DNA of 36,116 nt from positions 1 to 36,116 of the forward strand of contig NCGG01000020.1 of assembly GCA_002278855.1 (NCBI GenBank). Direction: 5' to 3'. The notes beneath the pieces are model-generated. The model was not told the DNA's origin and searched no databases. It was given only the letters and a program-made list of their open reading frames with translations. The DNA is from Sphingomonadales bacterium 28-55-16 (GTDB lineage Bacteria > Pseudomonadota > Alphaproteobacteria > Sphingomonadales > Sphingomonadaceae). This document shows, piece after piece, positions 8,180 to 15,575 of this stretch (within the stretch, counting starts at the first letter, position 1; the number at the start of each line of letters is the position of its first letter). Position numbers and translations under genes: made by a program.

Positions 8180-8971
8180 ATGAAGCGCACGCATCTTCCC
8201 TTGAACGGTCTGCGCGTGCTGGATGCTGCGGCGCGTCATTTAAGCTTTACCAAAGCGGCCGATGAGCTTGCCGTCACACCAGCGGCTGTGGGGCAACAGA
8301 TCCGCGCGTTGGAGGATATGTTGGGCGTGGTGCTGTTTCGCCGTACCCCAAAAGGGCTTGAGCTCACAGACGAGGCCGCAAATGGCCTTGATGCCTTGCG
8401 CGCGGGGTTCCTGCAATTTGAAGAATCGGTGCGCGCGATGCAGGCGGGGCAGTCATCCAATTCATTGACTATCGCCGCGCCCCGTGACTTCACCGCCAAA
8501 TGGCTGGCGGCGCGGCTCGCGATCTTTAGCAAGGCGAACCCCGACACGCGATTTACATTGGTCGCTGCGGACGGGGATGTGGATTTTACGGAGGCCAATC
8601 TCGACATCGCCATCCGTTTGACAACCGGTCCCGGCGAGCATGAGGGCGTCCGGCTTGCGGCAGGCGCTTATGTCACTGTTGCTGCGCCAGAGGGCGGGGC
8701 AGAGACACCCATTAGTTGGCCGAATTGCCCCGTCGTCGATGGCGTTGCTGCCTTGCGCTTGGCTGATGCGGGCCTTGCCATTGACGCTGCTGCCATCGGT
8801 TTGGGCAAGGCGACTGTTCCACTGTTGCTTGCCGAGGCCGATCTGGCGAGCGAAAAAGTCCGCGCTACGGACAATGCGCGGGAAAGCGATGAAGCTTACT
8901 GGTTACTCGCCCCCTTGCCGCAATGGCGGCAGAAAAAGGTGAAGGCCTTGGTTGAGGCGTTGACGGCGTAA
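8180..8971 (+). CDS. LysR-family regulator, GcvA-like
   Basis: This is a LysR-type transcription factor of 263 residues. The N-terminal winged helix-turn-helix is typical of the GcvA subfamily: LPLNGLRVLDAAARHLSFTKAADELAVTPAAVGQQIRALEDMLGVVLFRRTPKGLELT. The effector-binding domain follows, starting SNSLTIAAPRDFTAKWLAARLAIF, and appears somewhat short compared with the usual total of about 300. The frame is open from 8105, but the start at 8180 gives the standard family N-terminus and sits 10 bases after apaG. It ends 15 bases from the convergent parE. It may regulate the metZ-apaG operon it ends, but LysR regulators usually control divergent genes, so the target is unknown. Confidence 0.88.
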   Translation: MKRTHLPLNGLRVLDAAARHLSFTKAADELAVTPAAVGQQIRALEDMLGVVLFRRTPKGLELTDEAANGLDALRAGFLQFEESVRAMQAGQSSNSLTIAAPRDFTAKWLAARLAIFSKANPDTRFTLVAADGDVDFTEANLDIAIRLTTGPGEHEGVRLAAGAYVTVAAPEGGAETPISWPNCPVVDGVAALRLADAGLAIDAAAIGLGKATVPLLLAEADLASEKVRATDNARESDEAYWLLAPLPQWRQKKVKALVEALTA

Positions 8972-8986
8972 GAAACTACCTCCGTC

Positions 8987-10975
8987 TTAAGCGTCAATCG
9001 TGTCCTCATCCAATTGCGCGGCGTTTTCTTGGATGAAGTTGAACCGGTGCTCCGGATTCTTGCCCATCAAACGGTCGACCAGATCATTCACCATCGCGCG
9101 GCGTTCATATTCATGCGGCAAGGTGATGCGGATCAGCGAGCGGGTCGCCGGATCCATCGTGGTTTCCTTAAGCTGGTTGGGGTTCATTTCGCCCAAGCCC
9201 TTAAAGCGGCCCACATCGACCTTCTTGCCCTTGAACACCGTTGCTTCGAGTTCAGCGCGGTGGGCGTCGTCGGCGGCATAGACGCTTTGGCTGCCATGCG
9301 TCAGGCGGTATAAAGGTGGCCGCGCGAGGAACAAATGCCCGGCTTTCACGATCTCCGCCATTTCTTGGAAGAAAAATGTCATCAGCAAGGTCGCGATATG
9401 CGCGCCGTCGACATCGGCGTCGGTCATGATGATGATGCGTTCATAGCGCAAATTGTCGGGGTTGCAGTCCTTACGCGTGCCACAGCCCAGCGCCAGTTGC
9501 AGGTCGGCGATTTCATTGTTCGCGCGGATCTTGTCGGCGGTGGCCGAGGCGACGTTGAGGATTTTACCCCGGATTGGCAAAATCGCCTGCGTCTTGCGGT
9601 TACGCGCTTGCTTGGCGCTGCCGCCTGCGCTGTCACCTTCGACGATGAACAATTCGGTGCCTGTGGGGTCATCCGACGCGCAATCGGTAAGCTTGCCGGG
9701 CAAACGCACTTTGCGGCCTGATGTTGCGGTTTTGCGCTTCACTTCGCGCTCTGCCTTGCGGCGCAAGCGGTCGTCGACTTTCTCAACGATGAAGCCGATC
9801 AATGCCTTGCCACGCTCCATATTGCCGGCAAGATAATGGTCGAAATGGTCACGCACGGCGTTTTCGACAAGCCGCGTGGCTTCAGGCGAGGTCAGGCGGT
9901 CCTTGGTCTGGCTTTGGAATTGCGGGTTGCGGATGAATACCGACAGCATCAATTCGGCTTCGTTGAAGATATCCTCCGCCGAAATCTGCGCCGCTTTTTT
10001 CTGGCCAATCAATTCGCCAAATGCGCGCAACCCCTTCGTAAGCGCAGCGCGCACACCTGCTTCATGCGTGCCGCCATCGGGCGTGGGGATGGTGTTACAA
10101 TACCAGCTATAGGCACCGTCCGAATATAAGGGCCATGAAATTGCCCATTCAACACGCCCTTGCGCATCCGGAAAATCCTGCGTTCCGGCGAAAAATTCGG
10201 TTGTTGCGCAGGCGCGTGTACCCAGCTGCTCGCGCAAATGGTCGGACAGGCCGCCGGGGAATTGAAACACCGCTTCGGCAGGCACATCTGCGCTGGCCAG
10301 CTCCGCATCGCAGCGCCACCGGATTTCTACGCCCGCAAATAAATAGGCTTTTGACCGCGCAAGGCGGAACAGGCGCGCAGGCTTAAACTTTGCATCCGCA
10401 CCAAAAATTTCGGGATCGGGGGTAAATGCAATCGTCGTGCCGCGCCGGTTGGGGGTCGGGCCGAGCTCCTCCAGCTTGCCGACAGGATGCCCTTGGGCAA
10501 AGCGCTGGCGATATAATTGCTTGTTGCGCGCCACTTCGACCAACGTATCAATCGACAAGGCATTGACGACTGACACACCCACACCGTGCAAACCACCTGA
10601 GGTTGCATAGGCCTTGTCCGTGAACTTGCCGCCCGAGTGCAATGTGGTCAATATGACCTCAAGCGCGGATTTATCGGGGAATTTGGGATGCGGGTCGACG
10701 GGAATGCCGCGCCCATTGTCCGTGATGGTCAGGCGGTTGCCAACGCCCAAATGCACTTCGATACGGCTGGCATGGCCGGCGACGGCCTCATCCATCGAGT
10801 TGTCGAGTACTTCGGAGGCAAGATGATGCAACGCCCTTTCGTCGATGCCGCCAATATACATTCCGGGACGACGCCGAACCGGCTCAAGCCCCTCCAGCAC
10901 TTCAATCGCTGAAGCCGTGTAATCATTGGATGCGGCGGTTGCGGCTGCGCTCCCGCCAAACAGGTCATCGGTCAT
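8987..10975 (-). CDS. parE: DNA topoisomerase IV subunit B
   Basis: This is the ATPase and TOPRIM subunit of topoisomerase IV, which unlinks daughter chromosomes. The 662 residues begin with a GHKL ATPase domain (LEGLEPVRRRPGMYIGG, EVLDNSMDEA, DNGRGIPV, GGLHGVGVSVVNALS). The TOPRIM domain follows with LFIVEGDSAGGSAKQ, LPIRGKILNV and DADVDGAHI, and the end carries RFKGLGEMNPNQL and a C-terminal DTIDA. ParE is preferred over GyrB from the length (GyrB is usually about 800) and the PHPKFPDKSALEVILTTLHSGGKF segment. No Shine-Dalgarno sequence precedes the ATG. A possible promoter ends 6 bases upstream of the start, so a leaderless message is conceivable. It lies downstream of gcrA on the same strand. 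Confidence 0.93.
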   Translation of the reverse strand: MTDDLFGGSAAATAASNDYTASAIEVLEGLEPVRRRPGMYIGGIDERALHHLASEVLDNSMDEAVAGHASRIEVHLGVGNRLTITDNGRGIPVDPHPKFPDKSALEVILTTLHSGGKFTDKAYATSGGLHGVGVSVVNALSIDTLVEVARNKQLYRQRFAQGHPVGKLEELGPTPNRRGTTIAFTPDPEIFGADAKFKPARLFRLARSKAYLFAGVEIRWRCDAELASADVPAEAVFQFPGGLSDHLREQLGTRACATTEFFAGTQDFPDAQGRVEWAISWPLYSDGAYSWYCNTIPTPDGGTHEAGVRAALTKGLRAFGELIGQKKAAQISAEDIFNEAELMLSVFIRNPQFQSQTKDRLTSPEATRLVENAVRDHFDHYLAGNMERGKALIGFIVEKVDDRLRRKAEREVKRKTATSGRKVRLPGKLTDCASDDPTGTELFIVEGDSAGGSAKQARNRKTQAILPIRGKILNVASATADKIRANNEIADLQLALGCGTRKDCNPDNLRYERIIIMTDADVDGAHIATLLMTFFFQEMAEIVKAGHLFLARPPLYRLTHGSQSVYAADDAHRAELEATVFKGKKVDVGRFKGLGEMNPNQLKETTMDPATRSLIRITLPHEYERRAMVNDLVDRLMGKNPEHRFNFIQENAAQLDEDTIDA

Positions 10976-10981
10976 GGAAAT

Positions 10982-11011
10982 GCTATAGGCGCGGGAGAGT
11001 CACTGGCGCAA
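10982..11011 (-). promoter_or_regulatory. Candidate parE promoter (leaderless start)
   Basis: On the minus strand TTGCGC (11011-11006) and TATAGC (10987-10982) are 18 bases apart. The -10 box ends 6 bases before the parE ATG, so transcription would begin at or next to the start codon. The -35 box overlaps a small hairpin (11003-11018, CTUG-type loop CTTG in minus sense) lying after gcrA. Match to consensus is modest. Confidence 0.3.
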
Positions 11012-11063
11012 GCACCAGCGCGACGCTTTGAGAATAGCCTGTGGATATTTATGGGGCCGCGGC

Positions 11064-11741
11064 TTAGCGGACGCGTGGACCGCCAAATGGCATGGGGGGT
11101 GGCGGACGGCGCACGCCGCGCGGAAGCTGCGCCTGATAGGCACGGCCGCAATGTTCGACGCAATACGGGAAGCCGGGGTTCACGGGCACGCCGCAGAAAT
11201 GGAAGTCTGCTTCACCGGGGTGGCCAAGCGGCCAACGGCAAATGCGCTCGTTCAAATCCAGCAATGACGTTTTGTCGGCCATTTCTGGGCTTGGCTTTGC
11301 AGGCACAAGGCGGCGTGGCGGGGCGGGTGGGATAGGCGCTTGCTGATCGCCGGGGCCCTGACGCATGAAACCGCCGGGTCCGATGGACACGATGCGTGGC
11401 ATTGACGACGCGCGTGGAGCGGGTGCTTCGGCGGCGTCATCATCGGCGCGCGCAGGCGCAGCAGCTTCTGCAACGGGCGCAGCTGCGCGAGGACGGGCAG
11501 GGGCCGCAGCGGCGGGTGCTTTGGCTGGAGCCGCAGCAGGCGCCGCTTTTTTAGGCGCCGCTTTCTTGTCGGTGTCATTGGCCTTCACGGGCGAAGGGCG
11601 CGATTTCAAGCCCAAGCGATGCGCTTTCCCGATCACCGCATTACGGCTCACGCCGCCGAGTTCGTCTGCAATCTGGCTCGCGGTTAGGCCTTTGTCCCAA
11701 AGCGCCTTCAATTGATCAATCCGCTGGTCAGTCCAGGACAT
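11064..11741 (-). CDS. gcrA: GcrA cell cycle regulator
   Basis: GcrA is the alphaproteobacterial S-phase regulator that binds sigma-70 RNA polymerase and CcrM-methylated GANTC promoters. The 225 residues start with the canonical helix-turn-helix: SWTDQRIDQLKALWDKGLTASQIADELGG, followed by VSRNAVIGKAHRLGLKSRPSP. A long Ala/Pro/Lys linker (about residues 52-130) follows. The conserved C-terminal sigma-binding part is LLDLNERICRWPLGHPGEADFHFCGVP plus CVEHCGRAYQ. Caulobacter GcrA is about 173 residues; the extra length here is the low-complexity linker. A GANTC site (GATTC at 11748-11752) lies 6 bases upstream of the start, in keeping with methylation-linked control, though one site could be chance. 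GGAA sits 8 bases before the ATG. Confidence 0.95.
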   Translation of the reverse strand: MSWTDQRIDQLKALWDKGLTASQIADELGGVSRNAVIGKAHRLGLKSRPSPVKANDTDKKAAPKKAAPAAAPAKAPAAAAPARPRAAAPVAEAAAPARADDDAAEAPAPRASSMPRIVSIGPGGFMRQGPGDQQAPIPPAPPRRLVPAKPSPEMADKTSLLDLNERICRWPLGHPGEADFHFCGVPVNPGFPYCVEHCGRAYQAQLPRGVRRPPPPMPFGGPRVR

Positions 11742-11832
11742 AAATTCGATTCCAATATCTAGTTCTATATGCCGCGCATGCAGCGCATTTGCGCCTTGCG
11801 GTTATCGCTGCAAGCCGATAGTCGATTGTGCC

Positions 11833-12690
11833 ATGACTATCCACCATAAAAGCGCTCTCGGCCAAGATAGGGACGCAAACCCCGTTGTGCAACTGCCCGA
11901 TGGGGCGCGCCATATCCGCAATGTAAACTGGATCGGGTTGCAAACCTTATATATGAAAGAGGTGCGCCGCTTTTTTAAGGTGCAACTTCAAACGGTGTGG
12001 GCACCGGCGATCACGACGCTGCTTTACCTGATCATTTTTACCGTTGCGCTGGGCAAGGTTAAGCCAACTGTATTAGGCGTTTCCTTCGCAGATTTCATTG
12101 CGCCGGGCCTGATCATCATGGGGATGATGCAAAACGCCTTTGCCAATTCCAGCTTTTCGCTGCTGGTGGGGAAAATTCAGGGGACGATTGTCGATTATTT
12201 GATGCCGCCTTTGTCCAATGCCGAAGTGTTGGCTGCGCTGACGGCCGCTTCGGTGACGCGGGCGTTTCTGGTCGGGGCGACTATCTGGCTTGCCATGGCG
12301 ATCTGGCCAGACGTTAATGTGACACCTGCCCATTTCTGGGCCGTGTTATGGTTCGGTTTGATGGGGTCGATGATGCTGGCGCTGATTGGCGTCCTGACGT
12401 CCATCTGGGCGGAGAAGTTTGATCATGCTGCCGCGGTAAGCAATTTTGTCGTAGCCCCGGCAGCGCTTTTGTCGGGTACATTCTACTCCGTCGATAAGCT
12501 TGCGCCGACCTTTCAAGCCATCAGCCACGCCAATCCGTTTTTCTACGCCATATCGGGTTTTCGTTATGGCTTCATTGGCAGCGCCGACAGCCCTGTTGTT
12601 TTTGGCGCTTTATTGCTCTTGGCGCTGAATACAATGCTGGGGCTCATTTGTTATTTCCTACTCCGTTCTGGATGGAAATTACGCGCGTAA
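11833..12690 (+). CDS. ABC-2 type transporter permease
   Basis: This is an integral inner-membrane permease of the ABC-2 family with 285 residues and about six hydrophobic helices. KEVRRFFKVQLQTVWAPAI marks the amphipathic start, followed by helices near 58-75, 85-105, 130-155, 170-195, 205-225 and 255-280. VVAPAALLSGTFYSVDKL and ANPFFYAISGFRYGF are family motifs seen in YadH and drug or polysaccharide exporters. The N-terminus DGARHIRNVNWIGLQTLY resembles other sphingomonad homologues, which supports the ATG at 11833 despite a weak ribosome site. No ABC ATPase gene is next to it: gcrA is divergent upstream and a small unknown gene follows. The substrate is unknown. Confidence 0.88.
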   Translation: MTIHHKSALGQDRDANPVVQLPDGARHIRNVNWIGLQTLYMKEVRRFFKVQLQTVWAPAITTLLYLIIFTVALGKVKPTVLGVSFADFIAPGLIIMGMMQNAFANSSFSLLVGKIQGTIVDYLMPPLSNAEVLAALTAASVTRAFLVGATIWLAMAIWPDVNVTPAHFWAVLWFGLMGSMMLALIGVLTSIWAEKFDHAAAVSNFVVAPAALLSGTFYSVDKLAPTFQAISHANPFFYAISGFRYGFIGSADSPVVFGALLLLALNTMLGLICYFLLRSGWKLRA

Positions 12691-12751
12691 CTGCGGTTCA
12701 GAAGCTAAAATCTGCGGGCTAATGGTCGTAGTCTCCTGAAAGGGGAAAACG

Positions 12752-13015
12752 ATGACAGCCATCGCGCGCGCCGAGCTGCAGCGCCGCAGCGCGGAGCTTC
12801 AAACGCTATTGATGAAGGGCAGTAGTGCTCAAATCATAGCGGCGCGTGAGAAGCTTCGCCTGTCATTGGTGGAATTGCAGGAATTGGGATATTGGCAGGA
12901 TAATCCGGACGAGTTCCAAATCCACATGCGCCTTTATCGTGTCGCGGCCAAATTGATGTTCAACCCGCCGGCGTCCATGTCTGGGCTTGGCAAAAAGGTC
13001 CAATACATCCCTTAA
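12752..13015 (+). CDS. Small protein, function unknown
   Basis: I do not recognise this 87-residue protein. AAGGGG lies 8 bases before the ATG, a strong ribosome site, so it is likely translated. It is mostly helical and amphipathic: ARAELQRRSAELQTLL, then IIAAREKLRLSLVELQELGYW, then FQIHMRLYRVAAKLMF. There is no signal peptide or membrane segment. The last 18 codons lie antisense to the end of the convergent DUF2147 gene (overlap 12960-13015). It follows the ABC permease by 61 bases on the same strand. Confidence 0.65.
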   Translation: MTAIARAELQRRSAELQTLLMKGSSAQIIAAREKLRLSLVELQELGYWQDNPDEFQIHMRLYRVAAKLMFNPPASMSGLGKKVQYIP

Positions 13016-13379
13016 CGACGAGATTGCCGGATTTGCCCTTATAGACAATCGAGCGATAGGTTTTGCCTGTCTTCGGATCGTAAATCTGACCCTTATATTG
13101 GTCCCCATCCGCTTTAAAGCCGGTGAGTACGTTCAGCCCCAAAATGGTCCTGCTGCGCAATGCCTTATCGGGATTGTTCACGTCCTTCGCGCCGGCGCCA
13201 GCAGGCGGATTTACCAGAAATTTCGCAAGTTTGCCGCATAAAGCCGCGCCGCATTGGTAGATTTCAATTACGCCGTCCTTGCTTTGCGTGATCCAGCGGC
13301 CGGATATCGGCGCCGCTGCCTGCGCAGGCACGGCTGTGACAATGAGTGCGGCAATCAAATATTTTTTCGCGAAATGCAT
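12960..13379 (-). CDS. DUF2147 family exported protein
   Basis: This is a small secreted or periplasmic protein of 139 residues in the DUF2147 family. A signal peptide is clear (MHFAKKYLIAALIVTAVPAQAAA). The mature part begins ISGRWITQSKDGVIEIYQCGAALCGKLA, runs through NPDKALRSRTILGLNVLTGF and YDPKTGKTYRSIVYKGKSGNLVVKGCIGPFC, and ends QTWTPAG. This lipocalin-like beta pattern and the paired cysteines are family features. AGAGGAAG lies 5 bases before the ATG. Some family members in sphingomonads and rhizobia respond to envelope stress, but no role is known. Its 3' end overlaps the convergent small gene by 56 bases. Confidence 0.88.
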   Translation of the reverse strand: MHFAKKYLIAALIVTAVPAQAAAPISGRWITQSKDGVIEIYQCGAALCGKLAKFLVNPPAGAGAKDVNNPDKALRSRTILGLNVLTGFKADGDQYKGQIYDPKTGKTYRSIVYKGKSGNLVVKGCIGPFCQAQTWTPAG

Positions 13380-13473
13380 GGGTCTTCCTCTTATCTGTTG
13401 ATCGACATAACCGGCTGCGCTTCAAGCTGCAATGCTTTTGCCTTTTGCGTGCGCCATGCTAATCGCTTCGCAT

Positions 13474-14106
13474 ATGAAAGAGATAATCCTGTTCGACTAT
13501 TGGCGTTCCTCCGCCAGCTACCGCGTGCGGATCGTGCTCAACCTCAAAAATGTGCCCTATACGCGCGTGCCGACTAGCCTTTTGGACAATGAACAAAAGG
13601 CGCCTGATTATGTTGCCCGCAACCCCCAAGCTTTTGTGCCGATGCTGTCAATTGATGGTCATGATCTGACGCAGAGCCTTGCCATCATTGATTATCTCGA
13701 CGCGCATTATCCCGATCCCGCAATGGTTTCATCAAACCCAGCGGATCGCGCAAAGACTTTGGCGCAGGCGCTGATTATTGCCGCTGACACCCATCCCATA
13801 GATAATCTGCGCATCCTGCGCTATTTGAAGGCGCAGATGGGGCAATCGCAAGCGGCGGTGGACGCATGGTATCGGCACTGGATCGTCGAAGGCTTTAATG
13901 CTTTGGAGGCAATGGCCCCCGAAGACGGCCTGTTCGGCGGTGATGTGCCCAATCTGGCCGATGTGTGTCTTGTACCGCAAATGGCCAATGCGCGTCGGGT
14001 CGATACGCCCTTCGCGCAATTTCCCAAATTGATGCGGATTGATGCCGCGCTGACCGCATTGCCGGCCTTTATCGCGGCGCATCCTGATCAAGTGAAACCC
14101 GACTGA
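13474..14106 (+). CDS. maiA: Maleylacetoacetate isomerase (zeta-class GST)
   Basis: This enzyme converts maleylacetoacetate, or the analogous maleylpyruvate, to the fumaryl form in the homogentisate (tyrosine) or gentisate route, using glutathione. The start at 13474 gives KEIILFDYWRSSASYRVRIVLNLKNVPY, the zeta-class N-terminus; the frame open from 13432 adds 14 residues that look non-native. 210 residues is normal. SSASYRVR is the active-site loop, with Ala in place of the Cys of the usual SSCS motif. NPQAFVPML, SLAIIDYLD, and ADTHPIDNLRILRYL are further family marks. The stop shares one base with the start of the MarR gene (TGATG). Together with the FAH-family gene at 15576 it suggests an aromatic degradation module. 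Confidence 0.9.
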   Translation: MKEIILFDYWRSSASYRVRIVLNLKNVPYTRVPTSLLDNEQKAPDYVARNPQAFVPMLSIDGHDLTQSLAIIDYLDAHYPDPAMVSSNPADRAKTLAQALIIAADTHPIDNLRILRYLKAQMGQSQAAVDAWYRHWIVEGFNALEAMAPEDGLFGGDVPNLADVCLVPQMANARRVDTPFAQFPKLMRIDAALTALPAFIAAHPDQVKPD

Positions 14107-14552
14107 TGGCTGCAAAGACACTCACGCTCAGCGCGTTTTTACCGTACCAATTGTCGATTACGTCGAACGCCGTAAGCGATCTGATCGCGCGCGCCTATCG
14201 GGGCAAGTTTGCGCTGAAGGTGCCCGAATGGCGCGTTATGGCGCTGTTGGGTGAAGGCGATGTCGCAACGCAGCGGCAACTGGTTGCTGCGACGGCTATG
14301 GACAAAGTTACGGTAAACCGCGCGTGTAAAGCGCTGGAGGAAAGAAACCTAATCAGCCGCGTGCCAAATACCGCGGACGGGCGTTCGCACCATCTGGCGC
14401 TTACGCCGGCGGGCCGCGATCTGTATGAACAAATTGTGCCTGAGGCGCTGAGCTTAGAAGCTGAGCTAGAGCAGATATTGGGCAGCGGCGAAGCAAAGAT
14501 GCTTGAGGCGATGCTCGCGCAGTTGCGCGCAAGGGTAACCGAACTGGGCTAG
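14106..14552 (+). CDS. MarR-family transcriptional regulator
   Basis: This is a winged helix-turn-helix repressor of 148 residues, probably dimeric. The N-terminal helix LPYQLSITSNAVSDLIARAYRGKFAL and PEWRVMALLGEG are MarR features. The recognition region is ATQRQLVAATAMDKVTVNRACKALEERNLISRVPNTADGRSHHLALTPAGRDLYEQIVPEA, with the wing at DGRSHH. It is translationally coupled to maiA (TGATG). By analogy it may sense an aromatic acid and control the maiA/FAH genes; that is inference. Its last four bases overlap the convergent peptidase gene. Confidence 0.9.
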   Translation: MAAKTLTLSAFLPYQLSITSNAVSDLIARAYRGKFALKVPEWRVMALLGEGDVATQRQLVAATAMDKVTVNRACKALEERNLISRVPNTADGRSHHLALTPAGRDLYEQIVPEALSLEAELEQILGSGEAKMLEAMLAQLRARVTELG

Positions 14553-15475
14553 CCCGAGGTAATCGCCGGACGGCCCACTTTGGCGGTTTGGGTCTTGGGC
14601 ATCCTGGCTTCCAATGCGTCAAGCCAGACACGCGCATTGTCGCCCACAAAAACCTGCGGACGGGATGGCAGAAGTTTCAATTGGCTTTCCCAGTTCGATA
14701 TCAACTGGGTTGCTTCGCCCATAGCGGCATCAAATTTCTGTGGCTTACGCAACGCGTTGTTTACCACGGCGTCGCCGAAAAAGGTCCAGTCATTGCCGGG
14801 CGCGCATCCAAAAGATGTGCGTTGCGATGATGCTGCGGTCACGATGACGGTTTGGTCATTGGTCAGCAGCGGAAGAAAAATCCCTGAAAAGCATGCCGAC
14901 AGCAGCAACATGCGGCGTTTAATGCCGACGCCATCAATCAAATTGGCCAGACGCTGTGGCCCAATCATGCCCGCGGCATATTCGCCGTCGCGATAGGCAA
15001 GGCCCGAAACCGGATCGCCATGGGCCGTGGCAAACAGGATGAGCACATCCTCTTTGGCGTCCATCTTCGCGGCAATGGCGGCCAAGCCAATGGCCAGGTT
15101 GGTTGGGGATCCTTGCGCCGCGCCTATAGCCTTGTCATCTGCGCCCGCCGCCAGATGAAGTGTGCGTCCCACCGCGCCATAACGGCGTGCCAATACATTG
15201 GCAGCCTCGGCCGACTCGCGGGTGAATACAGGATCGGAATCGAGGCCAATGGACAGAATATAGGCATCCACAAGACCGGGCCGTTGCGGTTGCAATGCAG
15301 ATATGGCGGTGCTGAGCCGCTTATGTTGGGACAAATACCATGTCGCCGATCGGCTCTGTTCCGCAAACCACCCATTTTTCGAGGCTTCGACGGTGCTGAA
15401 TTTCGGCTGCTGGCTGAAGGCAGAACCGCTTATAAGCAGCGAAAGCGCCAATACGCCACATTGCGCGAACCGCAT
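14549..15475 (-). CDS. Secreted C13/caspase-like peptidase
   Basis: This is a predicted exported cysteine peptidase of the C13 (legumain-like) family, in the CD clan that includes caspases. The frame is open to 15514, but the ATG at 15475 gives a clean signal peptide (MRFAQCGVLALSLLISGSAFS) and has GGGGGAA 7 bases upstream, so I choose it (308 residues). The catalytic dyad is His152 in FATAHGDPVSG and Cys195 in LLLSACFSGIF; DAYILSIGLDSD before it is the first core strand, and TVIVTAASSQRTSFGC comes after. These motifs fit the bacterial C13 family, whose role is unknown. It lies antisense between the maiA-marR pair and the FAH gene, overlapping marR by 4 bases. Confidence 0.8.
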   Translation of the reverse strand: MRFAQCGVLALSLLISGSAFSQQPKFSTVEASKNGWFAEQSRSATWYLSQHKRLSTAISALQPQRPGLVDAYILSIGLDSDPVFTRESAEAANVLARRYGAVGRTLHLAAGADDKAIGAAQGSPTNLAIGLAAIAAKMDAKEDVLILFATAHGDPVSGLAYRDGEYAAGMIGPQRLANLIDGVGIKRRMLLLSACFSGIFLPLLTNDQTVIVTAASSQRTSFGCAPGNDWTFFGDAVVNNALRKPQKFDAAMGEATQLISNWESQLKLLPSRPQVFVGDNARVWLDALEARMPKTQTAKVGRPAITSG

Positions 15476-15575
15476 TTTGCCATTCCCCCATCCCATAGCC
15501 ACAATTCTAGACACACAGTCGCGGTTGCCGCAACTGCATTATGGTTGCATGATGTCGGAAATCTGGAGAATGATC

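Noticed and set aside
11744..11756. TTCGATTCC word like a tRNA T-loop
   Set aside because: No acceptor or anticodon stem can be drawn around it; it lies between gcrA and the ABC permease.
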